Source: Pseudoalteromonas sp. N1230-9 (GTDB taxonomy: Bacteria > Pseudomonadota > Gammaproteobacteria > Enterobacterales > Alteromonadaceae). From it: a stretch of DNA of 64,000 nt. The position numbers and the translations under genes were made by a program. This document shows positions 32,750-42,026 of this stretch, piece after piece; position 1 is the stretch's first letter, and each line of letters opens with the position of its first letter. Location: the NCBI RefSeq assembly GCF_032716425.1, contig NZ_CP090419.1:1862001-1926000 (forward strand), written 5' to 3'. The notes beneath the pieces were generated by a model. The model had not been told where the DNA came from, searched no databases, and saw only the letters and a program-made list of their open reading frames with translations.

Positions 32750-34711
32750 TTAGATTTTTCTAGCTACCTGTAACGCTTCAAAAATTGCACGCTTAGCATC
32801 AATGGCTGCCGCTAACTTTGCCCCACCAATAACGTGAACTTTTGCATTTTCTTTATCATTTGCAAACGTTTCATTGTTAGACACTTGACCGATACATGCT
32901 ATGACTGTATCAACATCTAACACTTTCTCTTCGCCTTTGACTGTGATCTTCAAACCCTGCTTATCAAAGCTTAAGTACTGACATTCTGCTATTTGTGTTA
33001 CACCATGTTGTTTAGCAACTTGGCGATGTATCCAGCCTGTCGTTTTACCTAAGTCGCTACCAAAGCGCCCTTCACTTCGCTTAAGCATATAAAGCTTACG
33101 TGTATCTTTGTCTGGCTTGGCTTCACACTCTATTCCCCACTGGGTTTTAAACTGCTCAATAGTTTGACCTTTGTGTTCACTTAAAAATGCCACCATATCA
33201 AAACCAATGCCACCAGCACCCAATATAGCAATTTTTTCGCCGAGCTCTACTTCACCTCGAATCACTTCATCATAAGCGAATACACGTTTACCATCACTGC
33301 ATTCGATTTTCGCTTCACGTGGACGTACGCCCGTTGCAAACACAACGTCATCGTATTGATTAAGCATATTATCTGTAAATTCAGTACCAAGTTTTAGATC
33401 AACATTAAGACGCGTTAATTCGTTAGTGAAGTAGTTAAGGGTATGATTAAAATCTTCTTTACCCGGTATTTGCATAGCCAGATTGAATTGACCACCCATT
33501 TTCTCTTTGCGCTCAATGAGTGTAACTTTATGACCTTTTTGTGCAAGATAACAACTCGCAGCAAGACCAGCAGGCCCTGCTCCCACAACTAGCACTAAAC
33601 GTGAAGACGATGCTTTTTCTAAACTATAGTCTAATTCAAACGCCGCTTGTGGATTGACCAAACATGTCGCCCGTTTATTTTTAAATACATGATCTAAACA
33701 GCCTTGGTTACAACCAATGCAAACATTAATTTGTTCAGACTTATTATTAATGTATTTATTAAATAACTCAGGATCAGCCAAAAGCGGGCGAGCCATAGAA
33801 ATAAGATCTGACTCACCTGCCTCTAAAATGCTATTGGCAATTTCAGGAGTATTAATACGATTTACAGCCACAACAGGTACTGACACAGTGTCTTTTAACC
33901 TTTTCGAAGCTTCTTTAAATGCACCAGGCGGAACCATACTGGCAATAGTTGGAACACGCGCTTCATGCCAACCAATTCCAGTATTGAATATGTCTACTCC
34001 CGCCTGTTCAAGTGCAATAGCTTGTTGCTTGACTTCATCAGGCGTTGAACCATTAGGGATCAGATCCATGACTGATAGGCGAAAAACAATAATAAATTTC
34101 TTAGTTACTTTTGCTCTAACAGCTTTAACAATCTCAACAGCCAAACGCATGCGATTTTCTAAACTACCGCCATAGCTATCGGTACGTTTATTTGTGTGAT
34201 TAGCCATAAATTCATTGATCAGATACCCTTCTGAACCCATGATTTCAACACCATCATAGCCAGCTTTTTCAGCAAGCTTTGCAGAGTTCGCAAAATCTTT
34301 GATGGTCTTTTTAATTGAACCTAGTGACATTGCTTTAGGTTTATAAGGATTGATAGGTGCTTTAATTGCACTTGGCGCTTGGTTAAATGGATGATAGGCA
34401 TACCGTCCAGCATGCAATAACTGCAAGCAGATTTTTCCACCTTGCTCATGCACAGCCTCTGTATAAGCACGGTGTTTAATCACATCATAATAAGAGCTAA
34501 ACGTTGAAGCAAATGGGGTTAGTTTACCACGTATATTTGGGCTATACCCGCCGGTAATAATTAAACCTGTGCCCCCTTTCGCCCTTGCTTCATAAAATGC
34601 ACGTAAGCGTTTACGGTTATGCCAGCCTTCTTCAAGTCCTGTATGCATTGATCCCATAACCAAACGATTACGAAGTTCAGTATGCGGTAATTGTAATTTT
34701 TGTTCTAACAT
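32750..34711 (-). CDS. fadH: 2,4-dienoyl-CoA reductase (NADPH)
   Basis: A flavo-iron-sulfur enzyme of 653 residues needed to degrade unsaturated fatty acids. The N-terminal old-yellow-enzyme TIM barrel (about 1-350) starts at LRNRLVMGSMHTGLEEGW and carries the FMN site. The 4Fe-4S cysteines are in CIGCNQGCLDHVF followed by RATCLVNP. The C-terminal half binds FAD (VLVVGAGPAGLAASCYLAQKG) and NADPH (IAILGAGGIGFDMVAFL). ATG 34711 is chosen because E. coli FadH begins at the equivalent place; the frame extends 26 codons further without homology. A FadR-like site lies 13 bases upstream. Confidence 0.94.
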   Translation of the reverse strand: MLEQKLQLPHTELRNRLVMGSMHTGLEEGWHNRKRLRAFYEARAKGGTGLIITGGYSPNIRGKLTPFASTFSSYYDVIKHRAYTEAVHEQGGKICLQLLHAGRYAYHPFNQAPSAIKAPINPYKPKAMSLGSIKKTIKDFANSAKLAEKAGYDGVEIMGSEGYLINEFMANHTNKRTDSYGGSLENRMRLAVEIVKAVRAKVTKKFIIVFRLSVMDLIPNGSTPDEVKQQAIALEQAGVDIFNTGIGWHEARVPTIASMVPPGAFKEASKRLKDTVSVPVVAVNRINTPEIANSILEAGESDLISMARPLLADPELFNKYINNKSEQINVCIGCNQGCLDHVFKNKRATCLVNPQAAFELDYSLEKASSSRLVLVVGAGPAGLAASCYLAQKGHKVTLIERKEKMGGQFNLAMQIPGKEDFNHTLNYFTNELTRLNVDLKLGTEFTDNMLNQYDDVVFATGVRPREAKIECSDGKRVFAYDEVIRGEVELGEKIAILGAGGIGFDMVAFLSEHKGQTIEQFKTQWGIECEAKPDKDTRKLYMLKRSEGRFGSDLGKTTGWIHRQVAKQHGVTQIAECQYLSFDKQGLKITVKGEEKVLDVDTVIACIGQVSNNETFANDKENAKVHVIGGAKLAAAIDAKRAIFEALQVARKI

Positions 34712-34723
34712 GTGTGCCCCGTT

Positions 34724-34740
34724 AACTGGTCTAACCTCTA
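34724..34740. promoter_or_regulatory. FadR-like operator upstream of fadH
   Basis: AACTGGTCTAACCTCTA agrees with the E. coli FadR consensus (AGCTGGTCCGACCTGTT) at 12 of 17 positions, including the CTGGTC and ACCT blocks. Its position directly before the fadH start fits repression. It lies in the divergent fadH/sppA gap. Confidence 0.45.
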
Positions 34741-34908
34741 TAATAATTAGATTCTGCTGCAATAACTGTAAATAATCAACTTTTAGCATCTAATAATCTG
34801 TAGCAATTTGTTGATTTAAACACTCTGTTACTATTTAACAGTTAATTTTAAGATTATTCTGAGCTAAGATGAGTTAACTACTAAGTTGTACTGAATTAAG
34901 GATTTATT

Positions 34909-36774
34909 TTGCTAGCAAAGATATTTAAAGGCATTTGGGCAGGGATTAACTTCTCACGCCGATTGGTTCTCAACATTATTTTTTTACTACTAGTAATACT
35001 ATTTATTGTTGCTATATCTAGTGAAGAAGACAAAGTAAAAGTGGCCGATGGCACTGTATTACGTCTAAACCTAAATGGACCAATTGTTGAAGAGAAAACC
35101 TATGTTGACCCTGTTGAAGCAGCTATCAACGATGCAACTATGGGGCAAGAAGTACCATCAGAAATTTTACTTGATGATGTCATTGAAGTTATTAATCAAG
35201 CAACCAAAGATGATCGTATCTCAGTTATGCTGCTTGATCTACAAAAAATGCCAAGTGCACATATCAATAAGTTAAAGCAAATAACAAACGCTATTGATGC
35301 ATTTAAAGATGCGGGTAAGCAAGTTGTTGCAACGGGCTATTACTACACGCAAGCACAATATTATATCGCGGCTCATGCTAACGAGGTGTCAATGCACCCT
35401 TATGGTGGTGTAAGTATTGAAGGCTATGGCATGTTCCCACTTTATTTCAAAGATGCACTTGAGAAGCTTAAAGTAACACAACATATTTTCCGTGTAGGCA
35501 CTTATAAGTCAGCCGTTGAACCATTCATTCGTAACGACATGTCTGAGGCTGCAAAAGAGGCAAACAATGTGTGGCTAACCGCACTTTGGAACGAATATAA
35601 AACAGACGTCGCTGCAAGCCGTCCATTCGATGAAAGCAATTTCGATGAAGATATGGATGTCTACCTTGCTAAAATGCAAGCCGTTAATGGTAACTCAGGT
35701 CAATATGCACTAAACAACCAATGGGTTGACTCTCTGAAAACGTCACAACAAATTCGTCAACAATTAATTGATGTAGTTGGTACTGAAGAAACAGGCAAAA
35801 CCTTTAAACAGGTTAGCTTCCGTGAGTATTTATCGCTTGTGAAGCCACCTATTGAATTTGATAACCCAATCACTGAAAAAGTAGCTGTTGTCGTAGCTAA
35901 AGGAACCATCGTAGACGGTGAACGCAAAGCAGGTGAGATTGGTGGCGACTCTACCGCCGCTCTACTTCGTGAAGCGCGCCTTGATGACAAAGTAAAAGCC
36001 GTTGTGCTTCGCATTGATTCAGGTGGCGGAAGTATGTTCGCGTCTGAAGTTATTCGCGCCGAAGTATTAGCGCTTAAAGCTGCTGGCAAACCGGTTATCG
36101 CTTCAATGAGCTCAGTGGCAGCATCAGGTGGTTACTGGATTGCATCTGCCGCTAACGAGATTTGGGCTGCCCCTAGCACAATTACGGGTTCAATCGGTGT
36201 GTTCGGTACTTTCATGACGTTTGAAAATACCATGGCTGAATTAGGTATTTATTCAGATGGTGTGGCAACGACCGATCTTGCTGGCTTTTCGATTGCTCGC
36301 CCACTTGATGAGAAAATGGCCGATATCATTCAATTGAGTGTAGAAGATGCTTATCAGCGCTTCTTAAATGTAGTAGCTGAAGCACGTAACATGACACCAG
36401 AACAAGTGAATGAAATAGCACAAGGCCGTGTATGGATTGCGACCCAAGCAAAAGAACTTGGTTTAGTCGATAAACTAGGTGATAAGCAAGATGCTATAAA
36501 AGCAGCGGCTGAACTTGCTAAGCTGGCTCATTACGATGTTAAAACTATTAAACAGTCTTTAACTCCTCAAGAGCAAATGCTGCTAGATATCTTTGGTACA
36601 GCAGCTGTTAAGAGCTTCTTTGCTAAGTCTGACTCATCACAATCAGTACTGGCTACACAAGCTAACTTACAAAGCCTTATTAATCAGTTAAGTAGTGAAA
36701 TTGATAACCTAAAAGATTACAACGACCCACAAGGTGTTTACGCTCGTTGTTTAGTATGCAACGTAATTCAATAA
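34909..36774 (+). CDS. sppA: Signal peptide peptidase SppA, 67K type
   Basis: A 621-residue inner-membrane serine protease that degrades cleaved signal peptides. One N-terminal transmembrane helix (about 20-38) anchors it. Two tandem S49 domains follow. The general-base lysine K200 is in RVGTYKSAVEPF and the nucleophile S406 in SSVAASGGYW, matching K209 and S409 of E. coli. The start is TTG at 34909, supported by AAGGAT six bases upstream. It is followed by ansA, as in E. coli, with a hairpin between them. Confidence 0.95.
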   Translation: MLAKIFKGIWAGINFSRRLVLNIIFLLLVILFIVAISSEEDKVKVADGTVLRLNLNGPIVEEKTYVDPVEAAINDATMGQEVPSEILLDDVIEVINQATKDDRISVMLLDLQKMPSAHINKLKQITNAIDAFKDAGKQVVATGYYYTQAQYYIAAHANEVSMHPYGGVSIEGYGMFPLYFKDALEKLKVTQHIFRVGTYKSAVEPFIRNDMSEAAKEANNVWLTALWNEYKTDVAASRPFDESNFDEDMDVYLAKMQAVNGNSGQYALNNQWVDSLKTSQQIRQQLIDVVGTEETGKTFKQVSFREYLSLVKPPIEFDNPITEKVAVVVAKGTIVDGERKAGEIGGDSTAALLREARLDDKVKAVVLRIDSGGGSMFASEVIRAEVLALKAAGKPVIASMSSVAASGGYWIASAANEIWAAPSTITGSIGVFGTFMTFENTMAELGIYSDGVATTDLAGFSIARPLDEKMADIIQLSVEDAYQRFLNVVAEARNMTPEQVNEIAQGRVWIATQAKELGLVDKLGDKQDAIKAAAELAKLAHYDVKTIKQSLTPQEQMLLDIFGTAAVKSFFAKSDSSQSVLATQANLQSLINQLSSEIDNLKDYNDPQGVYARCLVCNVIQ

Positions 36775-36804
36775 CTTACTTCGCTAAGCAATTTTAGGTA
36801 TACT

Positions 36805-36832
36805 AAGCCCAGTTATTTTACTGGGCTTTTTT
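36805..36832 (+). terminator. Terminator-like hairpin abutting the ansA start
   Basis: AAGCCCAG (36805-36812) pairs with CTGGGCTT (36821-36828) over an eight-base loop, and the T6 run ends at 36832. The ansA ATG is the very next base (36833), so the usual SD position is inside the stem. Confidence 0.85.
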
Positions 36833-37843
36833 ATGAAACGTAAACGTATATATATCGCCTACACGGGCGGCACAATCGGGATGAAAAAATCAAGTCGCGG
36901 TTATGTTCCGGCAGAAGGTTTTTTAACCGAAACAGTGGTTAATAATGCAGAGTTTAATCGCGATGAAATGCCTTTGTTTGATATTCACGAATATTGCCCG
37001 CTCATTGATTCTTCAGATATGTCCCCTGCCCACTGGCAACTCATTGCTGACGATATTAAAAGTAAATACCAAGATTATGATGGCTTTGTAGTTTTGCATG
37101 GTACCGATACCATGGCCTACACAGCTTCTGCCTTGTCTTTCATGTTCGAAAATCTAACAAAACCTGTGATTGTGACGGGCTCGCAAATTCCACTGTCGCA
37201 GCTTCGTTCTGATGGCCAAGTAAATTTACTTAATGCAATGTATTTAGCCGCTAATTACCCAATTGCTGAAGTAAGCCTGTTTTTTAATAACCAACTGTTT
37301 CGTGGTAACCGTGCAACAAAAGCCCATGCCGATGGTTTTGATGCGTTTGCTTCACCTAACCTTGAACCTTTAGCATTATCTGGAATTAATATTCAACTTA
37401 TCAAAGGGCAACTTAGCCCTTACGTTGATAACGAATTACAGGTATCGAATATTACACCACAACCAATTGGTGTGCTTTATCTATACCCTGGTATAAGCCC
37501 TAAAGTGGTAAAAAGCTTAGTTAATGATGACATCAAAGCACTTGTTTTACTTAGCTTTGGTGTGGGTAATGCCCCACAAGATCCAGCGTTTTTAGATATT
37601 CTAAATGACGCTAGTAAACGCGGTATGGTGATTGTTAACCTAACACAATGCTTAAAAGGTCAAGTGAACATGGGGGGTTATGCAACGGGTAATGCCTTAT
37701 TAAATTGTGGTGTGATCAGTGGCTACGATATGACATTAGAAGCGTGTTTAACCAAGTTACACTACTTATTTAGTCAAAAGCTTGAAGTAGAAACAATTCG
37801 TCACTTGATGCAAGACAACCTGCGTGGTGAATTAAGCCGATAA
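36833..37843 (+). CDS. ansA: L-asparaginase I, cytoplasmic
   Basis: A 336-residue asparaginase converting asparagine to aspartate and ammonia. The first threonine motif is IYIAYTGGTIGM, and the second catalytic block is FVVLHGTDTMAYTASALSFM. Further conserved blocks are SQIPLSQLRSDGQVNLLNAM and ADGFDAFASPNL. No signal peptide is present, matching E. coli AnsA rather than periplasmic AnsB. The protein aligns with AnsA from its first methionine, so ATG 36833 is firm, even though no SD is visible and a terminator T run touches it. Confidence 0.96.
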   Translation: MKRKRIYIAYTGGTIGMKKSSRGYVPAEGFLTETVVNNAEFNRDEMPLFDIHEYCPLIDSSDMSPAHWQLIADDIKSKYQDYDGFVVLHGTDTMAYTASALSFMFENLTKPVIVTGSQIPLSQLRSDGQVNLLNAMYLAANYPIAEVSLFFNNQLFRGNRATKAHADGFDAFASPNLEPLALSGINIQLIKGQLSPYVDNELQVSNITPQPIGVLYLYPGISPKVVKSLVNDDIKALVLLSFGVGNAPQDPAFLDILNDASKRGMVIVNLTQCLKGQVNMGGYATGNALLNCGVISGYDMTLEACLTKLHYLFSQKLEVETIRHLMQDNLRGELSR

Positions 37844-37860
37844 TCAATACAATTGAATAC

Positions 37861-37888
37861 AAAAAAGGCACCAACTGGTGCCTTTTTT
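37861..37888. terminator. Bidirectional terminator between ansA and gnd
   Basis: GGCACC (37867-37872) / GGTGCC (37877-37882) with loop AACT, flanked by A6 and T6; it lies between convergent genes. Confidence 0.93.
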
Positions 37889-37901
37889 ATACTTTTGATA
37901 A

Positions 37902-39275
37902 TTAACGAACTTTTTCGTCAATCTCAACTAAGTCTGTTAAATGACAAATCTCACCACTGTGAGTTTTAATACCATGCTCACCGAAGTAGTCACGTTGTGC
38001 TTGAACAAGGTGACCATTACTTGGTGTTGTTAACGTCGCAATGTAAGTTTGTGTTGCTGTTAACACAGGGAACGCAAGACCAGATGCAACTGCTGCGCCT
38101 GTCACTTTACGTAATGCTGCTGATTCACGCTGCATAGAATCGATAAACTCTACACCTTCAGCTACATTATCTAAGTAATCTGCACGGATGATACAACCAG
38201 CGCGCCATGTTTGTAGCGTTTTCGAAAGGTCAACTTTCCACTGATGGGCACGAGACGCACCTTTGATAAGTGCTAAGCCTTGACGATAAGCAAGTAAACT
38301 TGCCAGTGTGAATGCATCTTTTAACTCATCCAAATCTAAATCAACTGAGTCAGTTGCTTTAGCAGCGTAAGTCATTTCTTTCGCTGCATGTGTATCACAA
38401 GTATTTGTTAAGTGACGAGCTTGTACAGCCGCCACTAATGATGGCACTGCAATGCCAAGTTCTAGCGCATTTTGTGCAGTCCATAGGCCAGTGCCTTTAG
38501 CGCCAACCTTATTATCGATTAAATCGACTAGTGGCTCACCTTCTGTTGTTTCAAGGCTTAAGATATGGCTTGAAATTGACAGTAAGTAGCTATTTAAAGT
38601 CCCTTCTGACCAGTCATTGAAAATATCAGCCACTTCTTTCGGTGAACGATTGGTGCCTAAACGCAGTAATTGGTACATTTCAGCAATTAACTGCATTAAC
38701 GCATATTCAATACCGTTGTGAACCATTTTTACAAAGTGACCACTTGCAGATTGGCCTACACGCGCAAAACACGACTCACCTTTGTAGCTTGCCGCTACTT
38801 TTTCAAACCACGGCTCTACACGTTCCCAGCCGCCTTCTGAACCACTCGCCATCATAGCAGGACCATGACGCGCACCTTCTGCACCGCCAGAAATACCCAT
38901 AGTGGCAAATTCAAATTTGTTTTGATATTTAAGTTTACGGCTAATGCCGTCTTTGTAGTTACTGTTGCCGCAATCTACAATTATGTCATCACAGTCAACA
39001 CCTGCTTCTGCAAGCTCTGTACATACTTTATCAACCAATTCACCAGCAGGAACTAATAGTAAGATTGAACGAGGCGGTTCTAAGCGTCTAACCATATCAT
39101 TTAAATCAGACACTATGTGTAAACGGTCTGCCAAACCAAGCGTTTTCGCACAGCTTAGTAACTCAGCACCCGCATCAGGGTTTTTATCATAAGCTACTAA
39201 TGTCAGCCCTTTTTCAATCAGGTTGAGGGCAAGATTTTTACCCATAACGCCTAACCCTACTAATGCAACTTGCAT
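37902..39275 (-). CDS. gnd: 6-phosphogluconate dehydrogenase, decarboxylating
   Basis: A 457-residue NADP-dependent enzyme of the oxidative pentose phosphate pathway that yields ribulose 5-phosphate. The Rossmann loop is LVGLGVMGKNLALNL. The substrate and catalytic region is present (MGISGGAEGARHGPAMMASG, then GHFVKMVHNGIEYALMQLIAEMY with the catalytic Lys and Glu). Further typical blocks are KGTGLWTAQNALELG and the C-terminal QAQRDYFGEHG. It is about ten residues shorter than E. coli Gnd, and its tail (ICHLTDLVEIDEKVR) differs from the usual ending. No zwf or edd neighbours are present. It is divergent from pyk. Confidence 0.94.
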   Translation of the reverse strand: MQVALVGLGVMGKNLALNLIEKGLTLVAYDKNPDAGAELLSCAKTLGLADRLHIVSDLNDMVRRLEPPRSILLLVPAGELVDKVCTELAEAGVDCDDIIVDCGNSNYKDGISRKLKYQNKFEFATMGISGGAEGARHGPAMMASGSEGGWERVEPWFEKVAASYKGESCFARVGQSASGHFVKMVHNGIEYALMQLIAEMYQLLRLGTNRSPKEVADIFNDWSEGTLNSYLLSISSHILSLETTEGEPLVDLIDNKVGAKGTGLWTAQNALELGIAVPSLVAAVQARHLTNTCDTHAAKEMTYAAKATDSVDLDLDELKDAFTLASLLAYRQGLALIKGASRAHQWKVDLSKTLQTWRAGCIIRADYLDNVAEGVEFIDSMQRESAALRKVTGAAVASGLAFPVLTATQTYIATLTTPSNGHLVQAQRDYFGEHGIKTHSGEICHLTDLVEIDEKVR

Positions 39276-39489
39276 TTAGTGTCCTCCTCGGTAACAACTA
39301 TTGGTTAGTTAATCAAAATAATTACGCGCGCATTATACCCAAGCAGCCCAAAAATGCGAGCTTGTAAGCTAAGTTGATATAAATCATCAAAATCATGAAG
39401 CGACGTTATGGTCAGTATATCAAAATAACGCAGGCATCGGACCAGATTTTTATAATACCCTTTAAAAAGGTATGTGTATTGACGCTACC

Positions 39490-39503
39490 TGACACCGGTG
39501 TCA
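39490..39503. promoter_or_regulatory. Perfect palindrome TGACACCGGTGTCA, LacI-type operator candidate
   Basis: A 14-bp perfect palindrome with central CG sits midway between gnd and pyk. Even-length, CG-centred palindromes of this size are typical of LacI-family sugar regulators. The regulator is not in the window. Confidence 0.5.
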
Positions 39504-39665
39504 TAATAACGTCATTGTTACTTTGTATATTACAATTTGATACAGACAGTCTGATTCTCATACGTAAGAACACTATTTTTACTTATGAGTTCTACAGCGT
39601 GCTTATGTATAAGCCAATTATAAATGGTTTAATTGCACGGCTTTTTAATAGATAACCATCAATTT

Positions 39666-39682
39666 GCTTAATTTAATTAAGC
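39666..39682. promoter_or_regulatory. 17-bp palindrome in the pyk leader, HexR-like
   Basis: GCTTAATTTAATTAAGC has perfect 8-bp arms around one base and lies five bases before the pyk SD. Each half agrees at five of seven positions with the HexR consensus TGTAATT-N-AATTACA, a known regulator of central carbon genes. It could also act as an RNA stem near the SD. Confidence 0.4.
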
Positions 39683-39697
39683 GCACAGGAGAATTTG

Positions 39698-41131
39698 ATG
39701 CTAAGACGCACAAAAATTGTTGCGACCCTTGGACCGGCAACCGATCGCGATAACAACCTAGAAAAAATTATTCGTGCAGGTGCAAATGTTGTTCGTTTGA
39801 ACTTCTCACATGGTGTAGCACAAGATCATAAAGACCGCGCTGAAGCGGTACGCAGCATTGCTAAGCGTTTAAGCAAGCACGTTGCTATTCTGGCCGACTT
39901 ACAAGGCCCTAAAATTCGTGTCTCAACTTTCAAAGATGGTAAAGTAAACCTAGAAGTAGGCGCAAAATTTACTCTTGATGCAGAAATGGAAAAAGGCCAA
40001 GGCGACGTAAACGCGGTAGGTATCGACTATAAAGAGTTACCAAACGATGTTAAATCAGGTGACTTACTACTATTAAACGACGGCTTAATTCAATTAACAG
40101 TTGATAGCGTAGATGGTGCCCTAGTTCACACGACTGTTACTGTTGGTGGCGTACTTTCAAACAATAAAGGGATTAACCGTTTAGGCGGTGGCTTAACAGC
40201 CCCTGCTTTCACTGATAAAGACAAAGAAGATTTAATCACTGCCACTGAAATTGGCGTTGATTACATTGCTGTTTCATTCCCACGTAGTGGCGATGACATG
40301 CGTTATGTTCGCTCTTTAGCAGAAGCAGCTGGCTCGAACGCGCAACTTCTTGCAAAAATAGAACGTGCAGAAGCGGTTGAAACAGTTGAAGCTATTGACG
40401 ATATCGTACTTGCTTCTGACGCTGTTATGGTTGCACGTGGTGACCTTGGTGTTGAAATTGGTGATGCAGCCCTTGTTGGTAAACAAAAACTTATCATTAG
40501 CCGTGCGCGCTCACTAAACCGTACTGTTGTTACAGCAACACAAATGATGGAATCAATGATCGATAACCCAATGCCAACCCGTGCAGAGGTTATGGACGTT
40601 GCAAACGCAGTACTTGATGGCACTGATGCCGTTATGCTATCAGCTGAAACAGCCGCTGGTGACTACCCCGAAGAAACTGTTGCTACTATGGCCCGCGTTT
40701 GTTTGGGTGCAGAATCTCAAAAAGAAACGCACGTCTCTAAACACCGTTTAGACAGCCGTTTTTCATCAAATGCTGAATCAATAGCCTTATCTGCTATGTA
40801 TGCAGCTAATCATTTAGATTCTGTAAAAGCGATTGTGACACTAACAGAATCAGGCAGCACAGCTAAGTTAATGTCGCGTATTAGCTCTGGTCTACCAATT
40901 TACTCACTATCACGTCATGCAAGCACATTGGGTCAAACAGCTCTTTACCGTGGCGTTTATCCTGTATTCTTCGATTCAACAAAATGTGAAGATGACAGCA
41001 TGGTTCGTGACGCATTAAACACACTGGTTGAGCTTGGTTCTCTTGTGGCTGGCGATACAGTGATCTTAACGCACGGTGATGCGATGGAAACAATTGGTGC
41101 TACAAACACAATGAAGATTGTAACAGTTTAA
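39698..41131 (+). CDS. pyk: Pyruvate kinase (PykA type)
   Basis: A 477-residue enzyme converting phosphoenolpyruvate and ADP to pyruvate and ATP. The N-terminus ([23 protein letters not shown]) and the blocks [31 protein letters not shown] and [13 protein letters not shown] are typical, as is [28 protein letters not shown]. The close resemblance and length (480) point to E. coli PykA rather than the fructose-bisphosphate-activated PykF. ATG 39698 is chosen with AGGAG six bases upstream; the TTG three bases earlier is less likely. It ends in a bidirectional terminator. Confidence 0.97.
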   Translation: MLRRTKIVATLGPATDRDNNLEKIIRAGANVVRLNFSHGVAQDHKDRAEAVRSIAKRLSKHVAILADLQGPKIRVSTFKDGKVNLEVGAKFTLDAEMEKGQGDVNAVGIDYKELPNDVKSGDLLLLNDGLIQLTVDSVDGALVHTTVTVGGVLSNNKGINRLGGGLTAPAFTDKDKEDLITATEIGVDYIAVSFPRSGDDMRYVRSLAEAAGSNAQLLAKIERAEAVETVEAIDDIVLASDAVMVARGDLGVEIGDAALVGKQKLIISRARSLNRTVVTATQMMESMIDNPMPTRAEVMDVANAVLDGTDAVMLSAETAAGDYPEETVATMARVCLGAESQKETHVSKHRLDSRFSSNAESIALSAMYAANHLDSVKAIVTLTESGSTAKLMSRISSGLPIYSLSRHASTLGQTALYRGVYPVFFDSTKCEDDSMVRDALNTLVELGSLVAGDTVILTHGDAMETIGATNTMKIVTV

Positions 41132-41150
41132 ACTAGTACAATTACTCGTT

Positions 41151-41177
41151 AAAAAGGCGCATTTAATGCGCCTTTTT
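41151..41177. terminator. Bidirectional terminator between pyk and the LytTR regulator
   Basis: GGCGCAT (41156-41162) pairs with ATGCGCC (41166-41172), flanked by A5 and T5; it lies between convergent genes. Confidence 0.93.
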
Positions 41178-41201
41178 GACTTAATTAGTGTCTATTGTTA
41201 A

Positions 41202-42026
41202 CTAGCTGGCCAGTGCTGCTTTTACTTTATCACGGTAGCTACGGCTCACTTTTAATTCTTGGCCGTTATCAAGCACTAATAAATATTCACCGCTTACTTG
41301 CGTTACAAGCTTGCTAATTTGCTTAGTATTTACAATAGCACTACGATGAACACGTACAAATAATTGCGGGTCGAGCTCTTGTTCAAGCTCTTTCATAGTT
41401 TTACGTAAGATATGTGTTTGTCCGTCTTGGCAATGTAGGCACATATAATCACCTGCCGCATCAACCCATTGAATTGTCACCACAGGCACACGAACAATCT
41501 CACCCTGCTCTTTTACAGCGAGTGATTCTGGGTAACGCCTATCTGCTAGGCTATCTCCTGTTGCTAATTTCTTTAAAATTTCTTCGCAGTTGTTACCTGT
41601 AATACCCGCAACAAAGCTCGCTAGTTTCTTCTTATGGGCGTTATCTTGTTGTGTCTTTAAATAGGTATGCACTTTCTCTACCGCCTGTTTTAGTCTGTTG
41701 TCATCGACTGGTTTAAGAATATAATCCAATGCATGAATTTCGAATGCTTTAACAGCAAACTGATCAAATGCCGTTACAAAAACAATTGCTGGTAATGGAT
41801 TAACACTCTCGCTTAATGCTCGCGCGACTTCAAAACCATTCATGTTTGGCATTTGGATATCCAAAAATACTAATTGAATGTTACCAGATAAACACTCATC
41901 AATTGCTTCTTGTCCATTGCTACATAAACGAATAACTTCCAAATCGTCAAACTCAGAAAGTCGTACAGCTAAGCCTTTTCTGGCTAATGGTTCGTCATCA
42001 ACAATCAGCGTTCTAATTTTGCTCAT
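41202..42026 (-). CDS. LytTR-family response regulator
   Basis: A 274-residue regulator. The receiver domain (about 4-120) has acidic D10/D11, phosphoacceptor D56 (LVFLDIQMPNMNG) and lysine in YILKPVDD. A linker of about 60 residues leads to a LytTR DNA-binding domain (about 170-272), with WVDAAGDYMCLHCQDG, LFVRVHRSAIVNTKQI and the closing LKVSRSYRDKVKAAL. It pairs with the kinase gene directly upstream; the kinase stop and this ATG abut. The pair resembles the BtsSR/YehUT and LytSR type. Target genes and signal are unknown. Confidence 0.93.
   Translation of the reverse strand: MSKIRTLIVDDEPLARKGLAVRLSEFDDLEVIRLCSNGQEAIDECLSGNIQLVFLDIQMPNMNGFEVARALSESVNPLPAIVFVTAFDQFAVKAFEIHALDYILKPVDDNRLKQAVEKVHTYLKTQQDNAHKKKLASFVAGITGNNCEEILKKLATGDSLADRRYPESLAVKEQGEIVRVPVVTIQWVDAAGDYMCLHCQDGQTHILRKTMKELEQELDPQLFVRVHRSAIVNTKQISKLVTQVSGEYLLVLDNGQELKVSRSYRDKVKAALAS

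Larger units (their letters stand above)
39276..39697. other. gnd/pyk divergent regulatory region
   Basis: This 422-bp gap holds no gene I can support. It contains a gnd promoter (-10 TATAAT, minus strand, 39332-39337, with GC-rich discriminator GCGCGCG). Two strong palindromes are described separately (39490-39503 and 39666-39682). The pyk SD AGGAG is at 39687-39691. An 86-codon open frame at 39395-39655 overlaps the first palindrome, lacks an SD and looks spurious. Confidence 0.6.

Noticed and set aside
39395..39655. 86-codon open frame between gnd and pyk
   Set aside because: No SD, no recognisable domain, and it runs through the 14-bp operator-like palindrome. It is better explained as regulatory sequence.
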